This document shows, in pieces, positions 50,732 through 61,416 of a stretch of DNA of 64,000 nt (the first letter of the stretch is position 1; each line of letters starts with the position of its first letter). The notes under the pieces are model-generated. The model worked only from the letters and a program-made list of their open reading frames with translations, had not been told where the DNA came from and ran no database searches. The DNA comes from Topomyia yanbarensis (taxonomy: Eukaryota > Arthropoda > Insecta > Diptera > Culicidae): positions 312,382,127-312,446,126 of the forward strand of contig NC_080672.1 of assembly GCF_030247195.1 (NCBI RefSeq). The letters are read 5' to 3'. The position numbers and the translations under genes are program-made.

Positions 50732-52480
50732 TTAACCCTCTAGTGCCCAAATTTTTTTTTGGCTTGAAAAAACTTTTGGAGGTGGGTTTCGTGATGAGAA
50801 AAACGAAAATAATGTTGAAAATTCTTGGAAGTAATGGGTTTTTCATTAAGGCCTTAAAATAAGTAGGCCGCCTAGAGGCGGTGTTGGGCACCTGGGCGAA
50901 TAAAAAACAAAAACTTTTTTTTCTTCTAGTTACTTCAACATAAGCGAATACAGATGGTTTCTTATATTTTGGACTCCATCAGAACGCAAAATACCTAAGC
51001 TGTAAGGAGTATTTCTCTAGTGCTTTGGTTGTTTAATTATTGACTTCTAATTTATAGTATGGGAGTCCAGGGTCTGCTGGCGATGGTTTCACTTATCATG
51101 TTTTATGTTCTTAATTTAAGAAGATCGTGTAAAAGTGAATGCGTTGCATAAAAGAGCGGACTATTGTGACATTACAGATTTTAAATATGTGACACGGAAA
51201 TCTCGCCAATTTACGACTATACGCACAATGATGCCACCTGGCCACTTTTGATGATAAAGTATGGATCGCGTGAGATGTTTTTTGAATAAAACTGCAAATC
51301 AATGATACTTGTTATTATTATTCAGCCACAATGCTCCTGCATTTTAATTTCGGCGCACAATTTGTATTCAAAAGCTAAATTTTCGAAATTTTTCAGGTGA
51401 AATTCCGAAGTAAACAAACAAAAAAAAAACAAATTTTACTTGTGGTTACGTATATCACATATACGGTCAAGGAAAGTTCTTTTCGCGCGCTAGCGAAAAA
51501 TCTAGTCATTCGTGGAATAGCTTTGAACTCACCCTAAATAACAAAAATGCTGAAATTTAAGAACGTTACCTAGGGTAATGAGCCTATTTTCGTCACAACC
51601 ATGTAAAACCGTTGGTTAGAGCGGCGTTAGCCATCTTTGTTCAACGTATTGGTTCAAATGGCGATTTTTGATATCATAATGGTTCATAAGAAGAAAGCAA
51701 AGATATTGATGCCAATTCATACGCATTGCATCAATTGTATTCCGAGTAATTAATGAAATTATGAGGCACCCTTCCTAATACGACTAAAGTAGGCTTCTCA
51801 CTCTAATACGCTCGAAAACTCAATATCACTTACAACGTGTACGAAACAGAATTTAATGCAACATAAACACATTGAAGAATGGATTAAACAGTACTTGAAG
51901 TGCTGAACTAGAGACAGCGCCATATGTGTAATACAAAAGGAGAAAAAAAGATTCTGCCAACTGCAACATTCACCACATTCACCAAAAGTTTTTAAAACAT
52001 AAGTTTTTTAGCTAAAATTGCACATAATACTGGTTCCGGTACGATAAGTAATCACTAAAGAAATTTTTTTTCGCTCAGGTGCCCAACACCGCCTCTAGGC
52101 GGGCAAAGTATTTTACCAAAAAACCTAAACTTCCGAATTATTCCATTAAACCAATTCACATCTACAGTGAAATGCTAGTAACAGGCTACTCAAAAATATT
52201 TTTTTGGTTATTGAAATTTCCAAAAACAGTTAAAATTTGTTTAGTGAAGATTACCACTAAACACAAAATAGTTTTTTTTCACGTTTTCCTCGAATTTTCA
52301 ACTTTGAGGTTCAAATGCCTTTGACAGAAAGCTACGAATATTAAAATAATGTATGTATGAAGGGTGTGAGCGTTGGGAAGAAATGCTAGTGCGGATGACA
52401 ACATACAATCATGTTTTAGTAGTTTTATTTAGTTTTTTATAGAGACCGCCTAGAGGCGGTGTTGGGAACTAGAGGGTTAA
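50732..52480. mobile_element. piggyBac-like non-autonomous element, TTAA-flanked
   Basis: The element 50736-52476 starts CCCTCTAGTGCCCAA and ends TTGGGAACTAGAGGG. TTAA flanks both sides (50732-50735, 52477-52480), the signature of piggyBac-type insertion. Three copies of the perfect palindrome CCGCCTAGAGGCGG (or its reverse form) lie at 50868, 52089 and 52446. The first two belong to a 25-bp perfect inverted repeat (50870-50894, 52076-52100), which suggests one related element nested in another. No transposase frame is visible. Confidence 0.8.
51571..51663 (+). repeat. Dispersed TAGGGTAATGAG repeat, copy 2
   Basis: TAGGGTAATGAGCCTATTTT followed by GCCATCTTTGTTC and ATTGGTTCAAATGG matches 35542-35610 in the same orientation with substitutions and an indel. 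It is probably the end of an unidentified transposon family. Confidence 0.5.
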
Positions 52481-52572
52481 GGTACCACCATTGGGGCAAA
52501 GGAGCCTGCTGGTGTCAATAAATACATACATAAACGGTAAACACACTCTATCTTATTGAATCTTTGAAGGCA

Positions 52573-52720
52573 ATTTCTTGCGGAACATATCTTTGGACTA
52601 CGGGCTTGCTCAGAAACCCAAATCGTGTATTCGTTTTTTGGAGCTAGCCTCAGTCCGGCGCTAGCGTAGCCTTGTCGCTAAGATTCTGATGAGACGAAAT
52701 CGAAACGCAAATTCCGTACG
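52573..52720 (+). repeat. Dispersed repeat, copy 2
   Basis: This is the counterpart of 13280-13432. Shared words include TTTCTTGCGG, GCTTGCTCAG, GGAGCTAGC and GAGACGAA, followed by CGCAAATTCCGT. The family is unknown. Confidence 0.6.
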
Positions 52721-53089
52721 TAATTTTGTGTCAAAATCAGTCTCCAATTTGCGGCAGTCATTTCAGCACAAAGAACAAATATTTTATTGTCATATTCAAT
52801 GGTTTGCTTTTAGTCCAATAAATCATCAATCAACTATATTAATTGTTCTCATAAATTAATGCCGGACAAAGCTATGGTGCCTTGAACACAGGCAACGCAG
52901 ATCCTAGGCCATCATTGATATGATAAGTTCTGCGTTTGAGATGCACTTCCCCCGGTTGCCAGACAAATATCTGTAATTATTGCATGTGACTTTGTATGTA
53001 TAAGTCTAATTGTGAGTCCTGTGGTGGTGTCTTAGTGGAAGGTGAGTTTTAGCGTTCGAGTCCTGGGGTGCAGATCTGTCTGGGTTGGC

Positions 53090-53640
53090 GTGGATGCTCA
53101 CTAATTGCGTAATAGTGTGATCGCGAAGGGCACGAGCGTTTGTATGTTAACGTTTCTGTCGCTTGCGCTAGCGTGTATGCACCTTGGCGTACATAAATTC
53201 AATTTTATAATCGTGAGGGCATTCTCATATTCCCGTGTATTCTTGAATGATCGCGCGCGGATCGTTAATCTGATGTTTAATTTTTAGTGTGTGGTAGAGG
53301 TGCTAGAAGTAAGTCAGATTCCCCATATCATTAGAGTTTCCAATCATGTCGCCATGGAACGTGTTGTCCAGTGAATATGAGCGTCATTTTTCATTGATCC
53401 AACTGCAGGTATAAGTCTAGGCTGCTATGACCGCGGGTAGAGGCTTCTAGACGTGACCGATTCATGTTTGCGCGAGCGTCGGGTTGATGCTTGAGACCCC
53501 GTGTGGAAGTTCATATATGTAAAAACGTTCACTTAATTACCAGGGTGTTTTAATGTTGACGAGATCGTGGGCGTTTGCGTTTGTGACCAGGTTTGTTGTA
53601 TCGCGAAGGCCACGTTTGTACGTTTGGAATGAGATAAATT
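53090..53640 (+). repeat. CG-rich unit, array D (about 1.3 units)
   Basis: This shows ATCGCGAAGGGCACGAGCGT, the conserved box in the form TTCCAATCATGTCGCCATGG (53336) and the CTAGACGTGACCGATTCATG landmark. It is the same unit as arrays A-C and in the same orientation, but without the leader module seen before B and C. Confidence 0.7.
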
Positions 53641-55611
53641 GTTAGTATATATGAGAAAATTTATTATGTTAGTGAGTGTTCGAATGGATCAAAGATATAG
53701 CAGTTAAAGAGCAAATAACATGCCGAATAAAGAAAAAAGGAAAGAAATTAAGTAGAAACGAAATTGATGGATATTATTTTTGGTATACATGAATAGTGGA
53801 AAAGCAAACTATAAAAGTACAAAAAACGGACTATTGAAGTAGAAGAAGACATGCAATGAAACTACTTGGAATCGTCTAAATGCCAGAAAATGATATATAT
53901 TTACCATTAACGACAATTGCATTCCGTTAGAAGTTTTTCATGCTATGCTGACCGAGAATGGATGATTGACGTGCGTCGGTAAATTAATCGCACCTTAATT
54001 TATCCAATCCGATCTTCCCGAATGAACGAATTGTACACCGGCAAAAAGTGACCAACGAATGTAGGATTACCCACTATTCTATCATATAAGCCAATTCTGC
54101 ATTAATTCCCTGACCCATCTGTCACAAATACTTAGACGAAGCCGATTGATTTTCATGAAGATCTAGCACATGGCCTGGGAAAACGGATTTTGATTTTCAT
54201 ACCATTCTTCGTTCAAACGCACACAAAGTAGTAGTCTCTCCGGAATCAGAATCGTGGGCATTGAAGACAAACTTTCGGAACGAGAAGTTGTGGTTTTGTG
54301 TCGCGCTTTACTACTTGGCTAGACCTTTGCAAAAAATGAGTCATGTAGTAAAAGAAAATCGTGCACATGGGAATATTTTCCAGAGGATTACCTAGCGTAT
54401 CATAATGAACATGAAACAGGAGGTTTGAAAATCCAAAGTTTTCAGCCCCCCGATGAATATGACTTAAGGAAATTAAACTCAAAATGATATAACTAGAGAT
54501 ATTATAAAAAAGCAAGCTAGATCGCTCAAGCATCGTACAATTATCTATATTCGAAGCTAGCTAGACATTTGCGGAGCATGCTACATGAATACAGAGCTAT
54601 GCCTTCTTTATTTATTTCGCTTTGAAAAAACCCGTCAAACTTTTCATTCCATTAGAGGCTTACTTAAAGTGGTGTGGCACTATCGGTGGAAGTGTGAAAC
54701 ACAATAGTAGTTGATTCTGGGTTCGGCAAGATGCGTTCCTCTGTACGTAAAGTAGAACATTGATTAAGTAAAATAATTGAATACGGATATCGCCTCTTCT
54801 ATCAGAGTTTTCAGTGAAATAGTTTCATCACGTAAAACAACCTTTTTGAGATTACCTGTATCCAGCTTCATCATGTAAAGAATGTGATACTCATTTCATT
54901 CAGTGAGTCAATTACCAAAGTCTTCAAGCTAAGATACTCGTTGATGTAAACGATTTCGAACTAGAAAAATACGATGCGCACCACTAACTACCATAGATTT
55001 ACTTTTAAAATTCATAATGTAATGCAGAGTACTTGTGTTACAAATGACTGGCGAAGGATTTTGTACAAAAAGTGTGTCTGTGGTGAAAAGGTGTGTACCT
55101 TGCCCTATTCCATTTTGTGACACTCCCTATGCTTAGACTACAATGTATGCAAATGAGTTCGCAACGTATCGATTCTGTAACCAAGCAACATAGTATGGAA
55201 AATTCTAAGTGCAATAATCTGAACAAATGCTTTAAAAATCCTTTTCCAATTTTGTCAGTCAGATTTTATCATTTCATTTATTCAGCAGCTTTTTGACCCG
55301 ATTTTCCGCAGCAAATTTTATGAAAGGTTGTAATTTATTGAATTTGATGACAATACACTGTTCCTTGGATTTGGAAAATCCTTTTGTGGTTTTGTGCCTA
55401 TGATCGAAAATCTATCCCGTAAAGATAGGAAATCCCATAGGAAACGGGACAAATATGCGACCGTGGGCAGTTATATATACGGCAATTTGTTTTTGTCAAA
55501 GTTTACGGTATTAATCAGATGAAAAAAAATTCTTGGACCATTTATAATCCAACGCAAACATTCATCCCTGACCCGCCTGCCAAGTTCCTGCCAAGAATTT
55601 CAAAAATCGTA
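53641..55611. other. Unassigned tract
   Basis: No recognisable gene or repeat. The sequence is AT-rich and low in obvious palindromes, so it could be intronic sequence of the minus-strand gene suggested to the right. Confidence 0.4.
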
Positions 55612-55758
55612 TCATATAAGAAAAAGCTTCGCCACTTGACCGCTGTTTCCACTGGCCTGACCGGACGGTGGCGGTATTTCAGTGAGTTGAATTCGTGTTT
55701 CCGGAACGGCAGATGAGGTCGATAAAAATATGCTTACAATAGCAGCATCAACAAGAAT
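55612..55758 (-). CDS. Possible small exon or terminal coding exon
   Basis: On the minus strand a strong pyrimidine tract (CCCTTTCGTCCACCCCTTGC, then ACGCAG) ends in an acceptor at 55759. The following frame reads ILVDAAI and then meets a good donor (ATT before GTAAGC) at 55738, which would be a 21-nt microexon. If the donor is ignored the frame continues for 48 codons to a stop at 55612, including VPETRIQLTEIPPPSGQASG, a polar proline/serine-rich stretch. I do not recognise the protein. The acceptor is the strongest evidence and the extent is uncertain. Confidence 0.25.
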   Translation of the reverse strand: MLVDAAIVSIFLSTSSAVPETRIQLTEIPPPSGQASGNSGQVAKLFLI

Positions 55759-56244
55759 CTGCGTGCAAGGGGTGGACGAAAGGGAGCACAAACAAAAACG
55801 ACTCGAAAAACAACTATTTTCGGAGTAAAAACTTGTTTTTGACATTCTTTTCCACGTTCCTCCTCTTACTGGCTGGCATCAACAATTATTATTCTTTCTG
55901 TTTTCTTTCGTGTCTGTTCCACACACAAAGCCAAACCTATATTCATTCGCTCGTTTGCGATCGCAGACGATAGTGTATCGGTACATATATAGATTTAAAC
56001 GTAAAACAACTCCCATGGTCCTCAGGTGGAAATGGCATGAAAGAATGTATTTTAAATATAGGTAAAACGATAATATTTTATCAATATTCTGCAAGGATCG
56101 GAAGGCAAAATCGAATTATTAAAATGTACAAAAGGTATTTTTTTTACAAATTATGATATCACGGTCAAACTGCAGTATGTAATTCAGACAGTTTTCCACC
56201 TGAGGAGTGGAGAAAAAACGATCATGACACTTACACATGCTTAC

Positions 56245-57270
56245 AGGTCCATCGCCGACTACAGTGATGTTTCATTCCTCATTATACGATTCGCTGGCTC
56301 TGGCTCTTTCTTCCACACTTCACGTGTATATTTTATCGAATTCGCCTTCAGCAACGGCACCGTGCTCTTCCCGCAAGTCTCGGCCTGCCAGCGTCCACAC
56401 TGGGCTGCTGTTGTATTTGCTGATGAATGAAGCACCTTCTACATCTTCACTTCACTCTCTTCAACTACATTTGCCCACGAAACACTGCGGGCATCACACG
56501 CATACAAAATTGCCTCTTTTATACCGCACTTCACATCATTTTTATTTAAACCCTATTTTATTCCCTCTTGCGACCAATATTGCTTGATTCGACATTCACA
56601 GCTTCAGCATCTTATCTTCTCCGCCATTGAGAGGCGATAGCCTTTCCGAATTTAGCTCTCCGGTTTATTCACATTTGCTGCATTCTTAACACTTCTCTTG
56701 TCTGCTTCCACTGCCCCACACACACCCCTTTTGATTAAATTCCAATACTTCCCAATTAAAACTCTCTATTTTCTTGTTTCTTCACCTTGCACTATCTTCT
56801 CGGCTTAACCCTTTCCAATAGCTGATTTTCTTTGGGCTGGAACACTAGACTGGCTGAGGTACTATCACACACATTTTCCCATTTTTTTTTCTCTGCTGCA
56901 CCACACAATTGCTGATGTATACAAACATTCGCACTCTGCTGCCCTTCTGGGCCGTGGCTTGTAACGGATTTTACCCAAAATGTGATATTTAGCACAATTC
57001 ACTGCACTGCCGATAAGCAAACGAAATCTGGATGAAACTGCTGTTTGAGATAAAGAAAATCTGCGGAGCTTTTTTTCTGCGTTGGCAAATGCCACCCCAC
57101 CCTCTTCCTGATGTTACCAACTTCTGCTGCTTGCTGCCGAAGCCAGCAATCCGACAGAACATGAAGTGTCTGCCCTTTTACGCGAAAATATGCACAACCT
57201 TACCCCGTATGTATGCAACGTACGAACGACGGCTGACGACTAAAAACCTGACACTACTACAACACTATAC
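56245..57270 (-). promoter_or_regulatory. Candidate 5' exon (long untranslated leader) of a minus-strand gene
   Basis: Read on the minus strand this is about 1 kb of purine-rich sequence, studded with GTGAAG, GCAGTG and AAGCAG words, as in long dipteran leaders. It is clearly different from the flanking AT-rich repeats. It ends in GGCGATGGACCT followed by GTAAGC. That would be a start codon (ATG at 56252-56250) split from the rest of the coding region after eight bases by a good donor. Possible initiator-like TCAG words occur at about 57240-57260. A TATAAAAG lies at about 56517. Short upstream frames such as ATGGCGGAG (56627) occur. An alternative exit is a donor-like GGGTAAGG at about 57203. 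Confidence 0.35.
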
Positions 57271-58525
57271 CGAAGTATCGTTGCATTCTCTGTCTCTGTC
57301 ACATCGCCCTCTTTCCGCTCCGGTTCCGCAACAGCTCTCAGCGTTTGACAGCTTTCGTATCTGGCAGATCCACCCCAGTGCAAATATGTTGGCGTTCAAA
57401 CTGTGATGAATGACAGTTGCGGTGAAGCTGTCGGAGTTTTATGAATGAAATTTTACGTTATATTTTACAACCGCCGTGGAACAGAATGTACTATGTAGTG
57501 GAACGTCCGGCAAGACCGACGTATGGGATTTGCCAAAGAGAATAGGGAAAGAGACGAATAGTGTGAAGCCAAAAATACCTTATTGAGCAGACCAATCGTG
57601 CAATGTAAATAAACATTACTCACGCCTCAGTTGGAGGAGATAAGTATTGTACATCTATCAAAAAATAAATTTCAATTTTCGTCAGAATTTGGTTCAATCG
57701 TGATTGTGAGGTGCATTCTAGAGTATATGTATGAGTAAAAACAAGCTTTAAAATTATTTCATGTCTTTGTTTCGAAATGCGCATCGTTTGATAAACAAAT
57801 CCAACGATCGACATACGGTTTGTTTTCAAAATATAATAGGAGTCATTTAAAGTGCTGCCTGTGAAAGCGGTTGCCAAAATTCTAGTGTTGAAATCATCAT
57901 AAAGGGAGTGTTGCCGTTTTGACTGATTTTCACTCTTCGTCTCTTTACCTATTCTCTTTGGGATTTGCTAATTCTCCTAGAGAACTGCTAATTTTCTTGT
58001 TCGCACGGAATATAAGCTGAACTTTACTGGGAAGCTCATAGGGTCTCAGAAATTGGAGGACTTTTGATAAACAATCTGTAAACTTTACTCGATGCAAAGC
58101 AAAACAAAAACCTGTTTGTTTATATCTTTCTGCTTAAATCCGAACAATCAAAATACTACAACATAAATTCCTTTTTCCACGGAAAATGCAAATCTTGCTT
58201 CATAAAACCCCTTTAAATCGGTAAGAGTGTATATAAAATATATGCTCATTCTATATCATTTGCTTAAACCTGGTTTCAACTGAAAAATATAAAAAATGAT
58301 TAAATACCTAATTCCTTCCTCGATACCGAGCAGAACCAAACAAACGGGCTTATCTATTTCCGATAAAAAAGTGCTCAACTGAATGCTTCTAATTACTAGC
58401 AACCACTGCTTTATCAAGGAATCATATTTTATTTGCTTGCTCCAATCTGCTATCAATAAATTGCGACCCGTTCACGTGCATTCACGTGCGAAGTACATAG
58501 CCGCCAAACGACTGTACGAACTTAC

Positions 58526-58725
58526 CACCATCGCTTCCGTCGCGGGAATTTTCACTGGCCCGACGAATCGGCACAATAATACCCTCGTGGGGAGACTTTC
58601 TCTGATACTGCAGCAAGTGGGAGTTATCGGATGTAGCACTGGGCGTCTCGGGGTCTAGCAGAGCTGCATTCAATCCGGACAGTATGGAGTTGTCTGCCGA
58701 TTCTGTGGAAATGTTCGTAATTCGG
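58526..58725 (-). CDS. Internal coding exon of an unidentified protein
   Basis: On the minus strand, a CA-rich tract ends in CACTTACAG at 58726. The following 200 nt are open, and they stop exactly at GGTG before the donor GTAAGT (58525-58520). The exon carries one leading base, 66 codons and one trailing base. It encodes a polar serine-rich segment including SADNSILSGLNAALLDPETP, then HLLQYQRKSPHEGIIVP and RRASENSRDGSDG. RRAS fits a basophilic-kinase/14-3-3-type site. No domain is recognised; the composition suggests a disordered linker in a larger signalling or scaffold protein, which is inference. In transcription order it lies upstream of the candidate leader exon at 56245-57270. Confidence 0.5.
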
Positions 58726-59039
58726 CTGTAAGTGTGTGTGTTTGTGTTTGTATGTGGGTTTGATGTTTGAAGCGATCTACACATTAGCTAGGACAAAAAC
58801 TGCGTACCAATTAACAGATTGAAGCGGACGATTAGACAACACTAAACCCAGATTTATTAATGTGAGTATTAACAACAATCGTACTAAGAAATTCAATCAG
58901 TGCAGTGGTGTAATTAGCAGCGTATTTGGCCCGATTCCAAAAGAGTGCAGGTTGAAGCCATTATATTTTTAAGTAGTTTACTTCTAACGTTTCAATAGGT
59001 ACAGAGGCATCATTGAAAAAAAAATGCTGAGATTAATTA

Positions 59040-59275
59040 CCAGTTTTTGACTACACTGGAGAGCTATTTGTTCAGCTCTTCGCCATTGCGAATGACCGGC
59101 TGCAGATTGCGGGGGATGATTTTTGGTATCACGGCCAGGTGCACTGTCAGCTCCAATGCATTGGCGGCAAGATATTCTATCATTGCTGCCATGTAGACGA
59201 GTGCTTTCGCACCGACACGCTCGGCGTAGTAACCCTTTCTCAGTGAACGATGGATCGGCCGACAAGACCTGCTGG
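59040..59275 (-). pseudogene. Histone H2A pseudogene (truncated)
   Basis: The minus-strand frame reads [20 protein letters not shown], then [17 protein letters not shown] and [18 protein letters not shown]. This aligns with the histone fold of canonical H2A (IHRxLRKGNYAERVGAGAPVY, EYLAAEVLELA, IIPRHLQLAIRNDEELNK). AGLVGR in another frame, just upstream, corresponds to AGLQFPVGR with three residues lost and a frameshift. The AGNAARDNKKTR segment is shortened. A stop (59064-59066) replaces the leucine after EELNK, and the C-terminal tail is not recognisable. H2A packages DNA as a dimer with H2B; this copy cannot encode it. Homology to canonical H2A is better than to H2A.V. Confidence 0.8.
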
Positions 59276-59786
59276 TGTAGCCAGTACAAGTGTAATACAC
59301 GAATGATGCCGCATTCGCATACCACCCGCGGCTTTGTACTTGGTTCAGTTTACATTCGAAGCCAAAGGGCCGGCCATCGAACAAAAGTAGTTTACTTCCA
59401 TTGTCAAAGAGGTGAAGTTTCGAACAAAAACTAGTCTGGCTTGCTTGTAATCGAATTGTACGGACCAATCATGACGCAGATAATAACTGCTTTCACAAAA
59501 TCCAATCTTTCCGTTATTTTCAGTAATTTTACATTCTACAGAATTAATTACAAAACTGTTGCACATATTTCCCATCAGATAGCGCAAAAACCTATTATTT
59601 CAACAAAAGGGCTAGAAACAGCTAAACATCATTCTTAGCCGATTGTTTCGATTATCAAAGGGTAAAACGTTACGTCCAATTATTTCAGTATTTGCTGTTA
59701 TTGCTTATTATTGTGGTTTTCACAACAGGGCGTTTATTTTGCCCAATGTTTGTTCTAAATTTTGCGATTGGAGCCAACAATATATA

Positions 59787-61391
59787 CACTGCTGCTCAAT
59801 AAAATAGGTGTGAGATAAAAATACATGAAATTTTGAGTTTTCTCTAAAAATATTTCTATATTCAAATATTTTATAGTTAGACACAGTCGTAAATATGAAA
59901 AAGAACACTTTTATTTGTAAATTAAATGTTATGCTTTATCGTAATTCTTTCTTCTCTATGAAATCCAAAAAAGTACCTGGTCAGTGAAATAGGTGTATTC
60001 AGTATTGTAATCCATTGCATTAAAATTTTTCAAATCCAATGATTTTAAGACTTCAACATTTTTAGCAACTAGTAACCTGTGTAAGCTCCCTTATTTAACC
60101 AAATTTTATCCATTTGTCTTGACATTGAGTCATTCAAACGCTGATAAGTTTCCGTTGGTATAGGGTAGCATTCCTTTTAAGCTGCTTCCCACAAACGATC
60201 CTTATTTGTGAAATTTCGATCGAATAACTTCTTTTTAAGTACATTCCGTAAATTTTCTACGGGATTGATGACAGGAGATTGGCATGGTCCGAAATTATAG
60301 TCACTTTACTATCCCGAAATCATTCCTTTACATACTTCGATGTGTTTTTGGTCAATATCTTGCAGAAACTGTCATGTAAAGACACGTTACCTTTGGCATA
60401 GGACTGCATGACATCCTTTAGGATGTCCATCCTTTAGCCTTGCATTCGAATCTTGCCATTATAGTGGCGTTGCGAAGAATAGGACCTGCGCAATTCCACG
60501 AGAAGCAAGCTCCAAACCTCATTGTTCTCGCCTCCGTGCTTTACCATATTTTGCGTGTGTCGCAGATCAAACTGTTTGCACTTTGGACGTTTAACGTTTC
60601 GTTGTGCATCGGAGGAAAACAGGTTTACCTTTGATTCGTCCCTCCGAAGGATATGTCGACATTTTTTGATTCCTTTTGAACCAGGCCTAATAACGCTGTT
60701 GAAAAGCAAATTGCATTTTTCTTCAAAGGCTTTGGCTTCGAAATAGTGGAACCTTCTTAGCAATTTTTTCTGGAAGATTGGAATTTTACGGCCTACAGCG
60801 AACTGTTCTCGGACCTGCCACTTTTCCAATTTGTGCTGAATTGGTTTTGGATGACGCGAATGGATCAGATTTCGCTAAAATTGCAATACGATGGTCAGTT
60901 GCTGTAGATGTTTTCTTGGGTTTTTTGCGTGTTTCCTTTTTTCAAAGGTTTTAAGGCATTTGTAACGAAGTTTTCGGAACGCCGCAGTGTATTCGCGATT
61001 TATTTTTATGTCTTATCTTCTTGAACAAAATTTCTTAGCACTGTACTTCGTTCCACTTGAGTACAGTGAGATGCTCGACCCATTCTATAAAAAATCTTTG
61101 ACTTTGAGGACGAATCCGCTGCACTAAACAGGTGGAATCATGTAAAATAATAACACGTTAATATATTTCACACACCTATTATATTGACCACACGAAAAAG
61201 CCTGCGGTAGTCTTGTTTTGCATCTTGACAAAGATTGCAAATATAATCTGCGCCAACAACCCACTAGTAACTTGACAGATCCCAAGGCTTCTGTGTGCGG
61301 TAGGTGTGAGTGAGACTGCTGCAACTTGGTATGCGTAATTGAGAGAAAAACAAAATAATCTATCACACACCTATTTTATTGGCCAGCAGTG
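59787..61391 (-). mobile_element. Tc1-like transposon, decayed, 1.6 kb
   Basis: Terminal inverted repeats (CACTGCTGCTCAATAAAATA at the left, the complement of CACTGCTGGCCAATAAAATA at the right) enclose 1605 bp. TA precedes the left end, while the right TA appears mutated. Both the length and the ends fit Tc1-like elements. The transposase lies on the minus strand (61083 to about 59960) and is described separately. Confidence 0.9.
59960..61083 (-). pseudogene. Tc1-like transposase pseudogene
   Basis: The frame opens at 61083 with MGRASHCTQVERSTVLRNFV, the N-terminal helix-turn-helix region. RRSENFVTNAL and KPLKKG follow as DNA-binding remnants. DESKVNLFSSDAQRNV carries the first catalytic aspartate (DESKxxLFxSD). 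MVKHGGENNEVW corresponds to the VKHGGGSxMVWG box, and PVINPVENLRNVLKKKLF to SPDLNPIENLW, with the acidic third catalytic residue kept but the preceding DL changed. RNFTNKDRLWEAA and YPIPTETYQRLNDSM complete the C-terminal region. Many stops and shifts occur, and the longest open piece is 131 codons (60434-60829). It catalysed cut-and-paste movement at TA sites in its intact ancestor. Confidence 0.85.
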
Positions 61392-61416
61392 TCTTTTCAA
61401 TTCTTCCGCTATTTTG

